From Marisa cornuarietis (Eukaryota > Mollusca > Gastropoda > Architaenioglossa > Ampullariidae): a stretch of DNA of 64,000 bases. Shown in pieces: positions 27,901-39,445 of the stretch. Under the pieces are notes generated by a model that saw nothing but the letters and a program-made list of their open reading frames with translations, searched no databases and was not told the origin of the DNA. Both the position numbers and the translations under genes were made by a program. The stretch's first letter is position 1. Each line of letters starts with the position of its first letter. The DNA lies in contig SMMW01000555.1 in NCBI GenBank assembly GCA_004794655.1, positions 4,311,001-4,375,000 on the forward strand. Direction: 5' to 3'.

Positions 27901-29815
27901 CAGGTACTAGCAAAAGGACACACTGGGATAACGATAAAGTGAGAATTAAATGAATTAACAATAACGATGTGGTAAAACCTTTTTCTTTCAAAAAAAGCAT
28001 GCATTTAAAAAAAAAATTGGGAACTTTTATTAAATGGGTTTAGGGCATGAAAAAATGTCAAGCTAAGATGATTTTAAAGTTATGAGCAATATCTGATACG
28101 GCAGCAGATACAAAAAGGGGTCTTACAGAAAAATAATGACTGAAGGTTTTAAAAATACTGAAAAAGTGAAAGCAGCTGGTAATTAATCAGTAAAAAGTTA
28201 AATCACACCAGCAAAGTCTGTGGAATTAATGTTGAGGTGGGTGTGTTAGAGAAAAGTGGGAACAACTAAGATAGTTAAAAACGATGTCTTTGATATGGTC
28301 ATCTACTGATGGACGAGTCTAGCAAAAAATTGAAAATGTTAGTGAAAAAAGAAAGGGGGAGACAACTAGGATTCACACAAAACTAGAAAGGAAAAAGAGG
28401 ATTAAATATAATGAGGGCAAGAACCATGTGCTTTGTTTCCCTTACCAAGCCAGGGACATCTTCTAGCTGCCGAATATGGTAACAACAATTTTCTATAATT
28501 TATTTCTGACAATGTCACTTTCACACATAAATTATACATCTATAAATGCCAAAAAAAAAATATTGCAGAAAACTCTAACAGAGTGGCAAAAGCATTCCCT
28601 GTGTCTCTTCCACTTTTTGGTATTGTGCTAAAATACAATGTATATTTTTGCTTTCTGAGGCCAGTGGCTACTTGCTAGTTTGAACAACAGGCTTTTCTGA
28701 CCAGTAACTGTACACACCTACATGCTATGCAACTTTTTTTTGTAAGCAAGAGAATTTTTCAGAACCTACACAAATGATTCACTTTTTCTCATCTGCTTTT
28801 CCACAAAGTTTATATCTCATGCCCAATTTTTCCTTTTCTTAAAACTGCATCTCTCATTTAATACACTATATGTATGCATGACAGTCAGGCTCTTAAATGC
28901 TCCATGCAATCTTTCCCTTGTATTTGGATGTCACTAATTGTTAAACTATGTTCTGTAAAGTGTGGATAATCCCTGAAGCAAAATAATAAAACCTACGCAA
29001 ATAACCAAAACCTGTACTATCAAGAAACATATTACTTGAATTAAAATTCTTTTAAAAAAGATAAAATATATATGTAAAGTATATGCCGCTATCAAAATAT
29101 ATGATTTCCCCCCCCCCCCTACATAGTGTCAGGCACTCCACTGAATTCTATCTCAAGTTGGTTGCTTGGTTTTAATATATTTAATGGAAAAAAAACTAAC
29201 TAAGCCCTAGGTGTACTTAAAAGACAAAGCAAGTCAAAAAAACAAGTTGGACTTAAATGATGGAAAACTGATGTTCTAAATCATTTCCGCTCAAAACAAA
29301 AACTACACAGCTCTGAGGCAGTTTGGTAGCCCTCCATGCTGTGTGTGATATCACAGAACCATTGGGTGCAAGAGATGTCAGTCAGTCTTGTAAGTGGGGT
29401 CATCAAAACAATCCATCCTAGATTCTGTGATTGTGCTACAAAATTTCAAACCCAAACACAATGATGAAAAGTTGTGCAAATTCTAGAATACTGCTGTTAC
29501 AAAGGATAAGATTACAAACAGTGACAGCTTGAATGTAGCCACTGCATGCTTTGATACTGCAATTGTTGTCGAAATAAGTTGTCAGGCCAGTGATCTCTGT
29601 GCATGAAAAACAGAAAAATGCCACTGCAAACTTTGAATAAAACCTCCTTCGCCATCACTTGCACTGAGACCCATTGTACTGGCAGTAGAAATTTATAGCT
29701 CTTTGTATACAAACAAAATCAGTACTTCACATTTCTCAAAGGTACTACACAACCAAAACAAGTCTCTATCATTCCTGGAAGCTTGTGTCTTTCTGCAGAC
29801 TGCAAATTTTCTATG

Positions 29816-29854
<39 letters not shown>

Positions 29855-32800
29855 TCCATTTATATAATGTGCAGGTATCCATTCAGAAGAATGCTCATTG
29901 CATAGCAAAAACAGAAAAGAAGAAAAAAATAAAGCAAAAGAAAAGTAGAAAAAATAATAAAGACAGAAGTGGTGCTAGGTTGTTGAAGTCCGTCTTAAGT
30001 AAACAAATGAGTCTTCCCCCCCCCCCAAAAAAAAACCGTGGTTACTGAGGTGATGATAGACAGTGACAATGACAGAGCATTCCGCAGCTTAGGCGCAGCA
30101 TTTTTTAAGGCCCTGGCTCCAGTGCGCTTCTTGTTTGTGTCTTCCACTGCAGGGAGACAGAAGCGTGACTGGGAGCCAGACTGGCAGACTGAAAGCTATA
30201 AATCAAGGTTGTGCTGGCCAGTGGTAACACTGCTAAAAGTATTAAAGCATAGCTCAACACTTTTCTTCGCCGCCACAAAACTACTAACACTACTCCAGCA
30301 TTGCTTGACACTTTTCTCGTCCAACAGGGGTCCACTTATGTCACACATTACAGACAGTCTGTTTTCCTTTCAAGAAAATGCAAACATAATAGCCTTCATA
30401 AATTGGACTGAAGGTGCATACAGTTCATTTGCAACCAGAAATTTTTATCAGATATGATTCAGAGTGTCAGTATCTATCATTTAAGCCCAACTTAACCAAG
30501 GCAACACAGTATTCCTATTATGTCTATTGACATATATAAATTTAAAATATAACTATTAAGCATACAGACAAGCAGAAAATTCCCACATTCTGAAGCTGTC
30601 AATTATTCTAATTTTATACTTTTTGTTAATTTGAAGATACACAGTAAACAATGTATTAAATTAAGGCCTCCTCCAGAACTCTCCACAGAAAGGTGCTTCT
30701 GTTACATGTACTAAATGCACAAATAGGGATTAACATATGCTTGAGCTAAAATTGTACAGGATAAAAAAAACAATGCAGCCAACACAGATTTTCTAAAGCA
30801 CATCCTGGCAGACAGAAATGCTCACCTTTTTGGTGTTTCCTGCATCTTCGTCCTGGAAAACATCAATTTGCTGTACAGCACCTGTGCATCTTACCACCTA
30901 ACGATGCTACTTTGCCAAGAGGCGATGATAAAAATGGACAGATCAAAATATTTTCCCTACACTTTTGAGGTATTGGAATGCCTTCACTTTCTCAGTTTCA
31001 ACTGCATTTGGTTGTGACATCTCCCAAATGACAACAAGTTATTTGTAGAACAGTTTCTGTTCAAACAATTACACATTGTCCTCACATCTCAAAGAAGTAG
31101 GTTCAGCAACAAAAGACATCTGAAGACCTTCTTACTGTCTTGAAATCTAAGGTAACTAGGATTTATGAAGTGCTATCACATCTGCCAGTGAAATTTTGTT
31201 TTTTGGCTGAATATAGTAAAGTCTTAAAGTAAAAGCTTTAAAAATTTGTATCTCCTGTATCAGTTTAAAAAAATATCATCTGTTCTTGTTTTGCAATTCT
31301 GGTGAAGTAAACAGAAATACCAATTTCCTCCACAAATGGATGTCGTAGGTAGCACAGTGACTAAAGCATCTGTTAGCATGACAGCAAAAATTGGGTGTCC
31401 TATTCATATCTCCGCTCCAACTTTTTCTCTCTGAATGAGCCACTTGTAGTTTGTTGTTGTTGTTTTTTGTTTTTGTTGTTTTTTTGCTGGTTTTTTTTTG
31501 GGGGGTGGGGGGCAAGTTCTCCAGTTTTCTCCACTGTCTGTGTGTGTGTGTGTGAGAGAGAGAGAGACTGAGTGAGTAGTTATGATCTGTACGATGGTGA
31601 ATGAATTTGTAAGACATATTTGGTGCCTACTGATAAGTGTGTGCTCCTGCGACTTTAATGTATGTGTACACCTTGAGTCTGGCTTTGTTGATGGGATAAG
31701 CTACTCTATAAATAAACATTTATTATTACTATTGTATTGTTGCAGCTCTATGCTCCTCCAGGAGTTACAAGGAATAAACTATTACTATTTAATGAAATTA
31801 TCTATAAAAAGCATACAATTTGTCATTAACAATCTCATAGGTATAAATTTCATCAGTAACACCAGTGTTGTTCATTCTTCATCCATGTGTCCTGTTTCTA
31901 ATTTATAAAAAAATTAAGAATTTGGAGTTTTGTATGCATGATATAAAGTGAACAGATGTTTCTTCTTAGCTCTGCTTACATTAATTCTTACCTCATTCAC
32001 ACTGACATGTGCTATAAACATCTTCCCTTCATATGCAATGCGCCTGATCTGACTCCTGTAAACAAAATGCCATTTTAGTGGCTATAAAATTATTATGTGC
32101 AGGACAAAAACTTATGTGTTTAAGCGTGTGAGAAGAAATTCTTGTGATGAATATGATGAAGAAAAGAAACACTGCTACAGAAATTACAAAAATTGTAGGT
32201 GCTTGTGAGAAGATGAAGACAATGATGATTTCTGATGACGAAAAGGTCTATCACCTACATTTTTCTAATGTGACTAACAATGAATACACAGCTTACTGTG
32301 AAACTGTCAGAACTGTCTTTTGAATAGATTATAGAAGGGTTTTTTTCAGTTACACATACTACAAATCAGAGAATAGCTCCACCCTCCAAAACACACACAC
32401 AAATACCAAAGAACTTGAAAAAAGTAACAATAATATCTCTTCTCCAGTTCACAAACAGTAAGGGGAAAGATCAAGTAAATTCAGAAAAACTGTATCTCTC
32501 TAAATCCCTTCTTGTCTGAACATTATAATTATATATTTTTTGTGCCCTTTGACACTGAACTGAACACTAGAAACAAACCACTGACAGAAAATGATAAAAA
32601 TAAATGACTCAATATGACCGAGAGGCTGCCATTCTCTCTTACCATTTGTATAGCTGTGTGCGGCGACTGCCTCGAAATGTCATGATGCCCTGATGTGTGA
32701 TACCAAGATACAGCTGGTCTCCCCTTTGATCCTGAAAAATTGAAGACAGAATTGTACCTGCTACATGGTGTTATTAATCTTCGCACCGCGTAAAAATAAA

Positions 32801-35800
32801 ATTACGTTATAAAGCAATGGCGTATAACTTAAGACAGTGAAGACATCAGTGAGTGGGTAGCTTTTTTTTATTATTATTGCTGCTCTCAGGTAAGCATAAG
32901 ACCAAGAAACCTATACATTTTTTGAAATGAGAACAGGTGAAGTTTGCAATAAAAGTAATTAAAATTTCCTACTTTCAGTCTGGTGACAATAATAATCCAA
33001 GAAAATTCACAGTTTACTATCCTTGGGGAAAATGCTCGAAAAGCCACTCATTTTTTCAAGGAAAAAAATAGCAAAATCGCTCAGAATAAATTAAAAAATG
33101 GCTCCAAAACTGCAGGAAGAAGACCTGATAATAGAAACAATTTTTCTGATTGGTTGGTTTTTAACCAGATCAACCAACAGAAGAGCTTTTCTTGGACCAC
33201 TATAGCAAAGCCACGATCGTGGCTCACTGTTCAAAGAGGGTTAAACAACTTCACCACACTTTTTTTCAACATCTATATCTAAGATAGTACTATACAAAAA
33301 AACACCTTCCCATTTCTAGTGCTTGACAAAAAGCTCTTCCAGCCAAATGAGGTCAATCACATTAAAGGATAATCTGCATTACTCCACACCTAGACCTCAA
33401 CCTCCTTGTTATATAGTATTTCAAATGTGGATTACACTTTGAATTGGGATCAGCAAACTTAATAGGCAGAAAAAGTATTTGTATGCCAGAGTTGCCAGCA
33501 AGTAAAATAAAGGCAGCAAGTCAAATACCCACCTTCACTTGATGTGGATCAACACCATAAGTATCCAGTGTGCAAGCTTTCTTCAGAAAGTTGGCTTCTG
33601 CATCTGACGGCACCTGACCACTGCAGTAAGCATGTACAATGTCTTCAGTCCTGATATTTGTTTTATCACTTTCAAATAAATACTATTCACATCAAGAATC
33701 AGCATAAAGAAATGAATAAAGCCTGTTTCTGTTAAATCTGGTCTATTATTCACACACACACACGTGTCTACCTAAACTATTGCCTGTTCATCGAGTCAAA
33801 ATACTAAAATATTACAAACACAGCTTTTCAGACACTACAAGTTCAAGAGCCATAGTTACTGAAGAGATTTGTGGAGTTCCATAACTCGTTCTTCCAGTTT
33901 TGGTGTCTGTTTAGGCAGCATCTTGAACTCGGAGATGTAGCCAGGCTGGTGGTCCTGTGGGTCATAATCACCAACTTCCGCTGCAAAGATAGTGAAGGAA
34001 ACAACATGCAATAGCACGAAAGAACTGCAGGATAGCAAACATTTCTCTCAAAAGTATTCACTTTGAACAGCAGTTACAGACTGTTTTGTCTCAAAAAAAA
34101 TTCTTGAAATATAGCAAAATTATAACAATGTTTATTATTGTGTTCCCTTTTGTACAGATATTCTCTCCCTAAAGCTCTACTGCTGCCTGAATTTCTCAGG
34201 AAAATGGTTGTTTTGTTTAAAGGAAGCTTAGCATCATCTCAAGATGAAAACAATAACAAACAATTTCATATCTCTATCACTGTTAAACCTAATAAGCGGC
34301 AGCTGTCATTTACTCACAACCAACGCTTAACTGCCAAAGTTGTCTTTTCCTTTGTTCATTCTCATTTATATTATTATGACTCCCCTCCCTGGTGTACCAA
34401 AAATTTCTCTGACAAATGTTTGCATGTGCAGAACTACACCATTTGTGATGGCTGATGTATAGCAAAGCATATCAAAATCAAATCAGCTCTGCTCTTAAAA
34501 CGCTCCACTGAATGGCTGTGGTTTTTCTTAATACCTGTACAACACCTTGACTGTGTTTCAAGTATTCTTCTTAACTCTGACCTCAAAAATTTTCTCTTAA
34601 TCATCTCTTAAATTCTATGTTTGCAAACAACTTCCAATATTCATACAGTTCTCAGTTAATGGCTGAACTTTTAAGGCAAAACACTTAAAGCAAGGAAGAA
34701 TGGTTCAACACAGGGAAGAGTGAGGAACTTATACAGTGCTGGCTACCCTAATGGTCAAGCTTCACTGATCGCTTCCAACTTACAAGTACCCTCACCTCCC
34801 TCGCCCCCCCACTCAAGCCATCCTTTCCTGCCAGACAAAGTAAGCTGTCTTTAAGCACACCTTCACCTTAGGTGGCTGTAATATGTAGAACACAACGATC
34901 CCTTCAATTTATCATGTTTAGCACTAGCTAATTGCATTACTTATTAACAATAAGTATAAAAAATCCTATATCCTACTGGCCCAAGAGGAAGTGATCATAC
35001 TGGTTCAATGTGTCTAGAGCAAGTGCAGCCAAACCTTTCATTTATCTTTATCTTCCTGATAAATCACCTAATTTTCATGCTAGGCAGGCAGGAGTTTTCA
35101 ATCCATAGTCAAAACACTAACCACCAAGCTACAGACTTTCCCCTCATTCTTTAAGCTTGCTCAAGTTTACATCGTATTTTACCCTACCATTTATGCAGTT
35201 TTTTTCCTGCTTGCACTAACACAATTGTACCTGCATATGAGCACATATCTATGCCTAAACAGCCATGAATCTCACAATATTGGTATATGTCTATGTTGTG
35301 CACATGCACATATGTTGCAAGTTTTTTGAGCTACCACAGGCCATTGCAGAAGCTGTATTAATATTGCACAAGGCAAAAGTAAAAGATCAAAACTGCACCA
35401 GGCAATAGCAGCAGTAGAATTAACACTACACCAGACAACTAAAGCATGGACAACACTGCCCCAGAATTTAGCATGCATGACGATGATCCTGTGATCAAAC
35501 AACTATTATTCTAGCTCACAATTATTTTTCTGGTTTATAAGCAGCTGTTGCATGTGAATAAATGATGTGTTTACCAAGAAATGTTCAAAGACCCTATTAA
35601 CATGCTGTGATATCATGAAATCTGTCATGTGTTGGATGGTGCTCAATGATAAAAAAATTCAGTTGACTAAAACAATCAACACACAGGACATAATGAAGAG
35701 GTTTACCACCTACATTGCACTATAAAGGCAGCAAGGCTGATGGCATCCTCAGGTGCACACAGCAAACGGCCATGGTGGAGGTCACGGCGGAGTTGCAGGA

Positions 35801-38800
35801 ACAGGTAGTACCTGAGGAACATGACAACACATTAATGCCAAAGACATTTTAAAAACCTCCCACTCTTACCTAGGGAACGCGACAAAACATTAATGCCAAA
35901 AGGATTTCAAACCCTCCCTAACACCCAATCTCTCCATCTGATGAAAGGACAAAGCACATAATGTAAACTTAGATGATTATTAGTTCTTCATTCATGCACT
36001 TATTTTATGTTTGGCATGGGGTCATTTGTTTGCTAATGCTTATGTTTCTTGGATAGTTGCTATCAGTTGACTGTCACACTGGGCCTGCATCCACATGGGA
36101 AAATCCACTGCACAAATTCAGTTATTATCATTATTTATAACATGTTTTGTACCTTAAAAACACTACTTCGTCTAACCGAAGTAGGAGAAAAATGCAGTGG
36201 GATTGTAGGAATATGCCAATCTGCTCTTTTGACTAACGGTCAAAAAAAGACACAAAATGTCAAAAATAAAACCAAGTAAACTCTCATTTTAATGACTATC
36301 CATGAAAGCCTAGTGAAGGATTTGAAAAAAAAGGGGTAAAACTATTTGTGATCTTACTTAAACTGAGCTTTTATGCACTGACCTGGTTATCTCTTCATGA
36401 AGTTTCATTGGGTCCTCTGCATAGAATTTTACACGAAAGCACAGCACCATTGGGCTCACACCTGCAGCAGAATTTTATGTCATGCCACGATGCCAGCTTT
36501 CTCTCACTTCCATTTCTACACACTACTTCCTTACCATTCTTCTACGCAGGCTATTCAACTGAGGTAAATGCTATTACTATGAAATATCATTAGTAAAACT
36601 GCTAGGATGAGAAAAGTAGAACCTAAGTCAATACTTTTCCTGGGTCAACACAGGAAATGTTAACACAAAACCTGAAAGGAGAATTTCATTCCTGTGTTTT
36701 TTGCCTTTGTCATCCTTCTGAAATATCTCTTAAAGTGGTAAGAACTGCAAGAAAGCTATCATGTTTTCACCACAAAGACCAGATTTTATTTCTTCTACCT
36801 GTGTATTAGCACTGAGACACATTAAAATTGCAGGGGAAAATATATAAATCCTTTTTCAGCATCTCTCTCTCTCTCTCTTACTGTATCCCTTAGTATGGCT
36901 TCTTAAAAGGCTTCAAGAAACCTGAAGACAAAAGGATGCTCCTGTTTGATAAAAAAAAAAAAATAGAGGGAGGGGGGCTAAAGCATGTCACAAACATCGG
37001 CTAAGAAGCAAAGAGTTACAACAGGATCAAAACAAATTTCTGAAGAGTACTGTAGAGGATAAAGGTATAGTTTCAACTGTAGTCACAACAAAAAAAATGA
37101 CAGGTGGGCAGATGCGACAAATTACAAGAGGAATATAACATCATTCTATAAATGATAAGTCTGATCATTTCAAATGTCTTAAAAATGTTTTAAAGATGTT
37201 TATGTGGAGGGTGTAGCCAGTAGCCTGGTAATGATTTATGTTTGGGCTCTTAGAACATGTTTGCACATGTCTATGATAAAACAAACCTCAAACAGCTTGT
37301 TAATCGCCTAGAACAAAATAATGTAAATCTACTCTGCCCTAGGTTTTTATGAGCAGGCCATTCTGTGTAACAGCAAAAAAAAAAAGAGAGAAAAGATATA
37401 CCAAAAGATAAAGGCGTCTGGCACAGGTTGCATTACTCTGGCTACCCAGTGAGAAAGTCATTTAAAGGTCTGAGTGGAGGGAGGTGAAAGTGGAAATAAC
37501 AATCTGGGCATGAACTGATTATTAACCAGGTGACAAACGCAGGACTTGTGATAAAGAGATGTGGCCTTGAGCTGACATTTAATATTCAGTCTCGACATAT
37601 GCAAATAACCACATAAGTCTGTGATCTCTTTGTGTCCAATTTATTATAGGTCTGACTTGGCACAAAATCCCTAAGGGTTACAAAGTTGGCATGCACAAAG
37701 AAGTGATCTTTAGATGCAACTTTTTGTTTTCATGCTATCAGTTGAGTGTGAAAATTTCCCCACCACAGTGCTATGTCATAAAGATATAATATCAGGTATC
37801 TGACCTGCCCCACTTTTGACATTCATTCCCCAGGGATCCTAGTTATGAAACACTGCCTCAGGCCAAAGTGGGAGAAAACAAGGGCAAGCGTCTTGTCTCT
37901 GAAGTTTCAAAGTGGTGTGCTGATCCCATAAATACTGCTTTATGTTACTTCATGGCATCTTTGCCACTGCTTTCTAATTACAACCACAGTGGTGTCTCAA
38001 CACCTAACTACAGAGGCAAAATGCTTGTTTTTTTCAGTTCTTGCTGTTGTCCTCTGGTAACTTGCCTTCATTTCACCACTACAGCCCCAGGAGAGACAAG
38101 TATGGGACTTCACCAAGAAAAGAGGCTTTTCTGGCATGAAGGAGAGAATGGATTACACTTCTCAGCCTTTTGCTAGCAATTGCAATATCTTGATATGTGA
38201 CATAAAAAAGGCATCTACCTAAGTGCTCTCGTTTTCTTCTTTGTACCATTCCAAGCCATAAATTTCCATTCTAAGATTAGTTTCACATGGCAATTAAGGC
38301 CTCTCTACCATTCCCCGTCCATCTCCAAACCATCATCAACCTCATCTGACTAGCAGATGCCAAAAGTTTATTCATGAAGCTACACGTGAAGCATGAAATA
38401 ATACTTATGTTGTGACAACCAAGTCCTTTTAATGGCTCAACAAGGGGACAATAAGCTAAATGAAGAAAAAAAATGACCTGCTTAAGCCATGATGTCCTCT
38501 TAACAGACATACATAACTGAACCTTCCTGCTTCTTAAAAATGACAGAGGGCACATTTGCTCAGCATGTCATTGGAAATTACCTTCTGCACTTGAAACTGA
38601 TTTCCTGAAGCTTAATTTTACAAACACTATAAGACTACTTTCATGAAAACTGAGATTTTATTAATAAGACCATAATAAAAGCAATAATGTTTCCGATGTT
38701 GGACATTATTTTCCAGTGTTCAAAAGATCAAAACCTTCTCTTTCCTGAACCTTATCTAGTGAGTGTGAAGCAACACATCTGCATAGCATTAACCCAAAAT

Positions 38801-39408
38801 CAATCTAGAATGCAATCCTAACCAAACACTGAGGTTTGATCCAAAGCTTGGTGCAGTCTAAGGATAACTTTAGAGTCCTTGACTTTGGTACCGAAAACAA
38901 GTTATTTTTATGTCTGGTACAACTGTACTACATTCTGATGTATGGTATCGCTGGTTTTCTTGAAACAAAGTCTAAAGTCTAAGGTAATGCAGAAGGTCCA
39001 CATGGGATACAGAAAGTAGACAAGTGAGGTGCAGAAAGTGGGACAACTCTCTGACCAGGGCCCAAGTGTTGTTCTCAGAAGATCTAGAAGGTATTATCCT
39101 TGAACTTTCCTGTCTGGGTCTCTCTGCCAAGCCCTTGGAGTAACCTTGAAAGTGGTCACCACAAGGACTACAGTCCTGGCTTTCGCTCCTCCCTATTCCT
39201 ATCACCCTACGAAAAAGAATAGGCTGCCAAAACTCATGCCAAAAATGCACCAACAGTTGCTTTATCCTCAAAGAACATACCAAAAAAAAAATAACTGTGG
39301 CGCTGACCATGATCATGAATCATCACTAAAAAGTTCACAAAAAAACAATCCCTCTTGATCTCCAGAGGGCAAAGCTGTAACGAGATATGCCAGTGCTTCA
39401 GGAAACAC

Positions 39409-39445
<37 letters not shown>

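Larger units (their letters stand above)
21661..30825 (-). other. FERM gene intron 10
   Basis: A 9.2-kb intron holding a short tandem duplication (22300-22363), a decayed LINE 3' end, a ~101-bp tandem duplication, a 137-bp MITE and a GAT-repeat-tailed element, all listed separately. No coding exon fits here: splice phase and protein order run directly from exon 10 to exon 11. Confidence 0.75.
30853..31991 (-). other. FERM gene intron 9
   Basis: A 1.1-kb intron. A plus-strand SINE-like element at about 31340-31740 covers much of it, with a GT/GA microsatellite inside. Confidence 0.75.
32056..35713 (-). other. FERM gene introns 8, 7, 6 and 5
   Basis: Introns 32056-32642, 32732-33532, 33621-33859 and 33981-35713, separated by exons 8, 7 and 6. 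The exon-dense central part of the gene has short introns. Intron 5 holds a SINE-head-like fragment at 35080-35142. Nothing else recognised. Confidence 0.75.

Noticed and set aside
28440..28490. Short minus-strand exon candidate near CCATATTCGGCAGC, with a GTAAGG donor
   Set aside because: The phase and protein content do not fit between exons 10 and 11, which join cleanly without it.
29785..30048. Frame with a poly-Asp run (plus) and a poly-His run (minus)
   Set aside because: Both are products of the GAT/ATC triplet repeat, not proteins.
30038..30457. 139-codon plus-strand frame next to the GAT repeat
   Set aside because: It lies in a probable repeat element read antisense to its tail; no protein family recognised.
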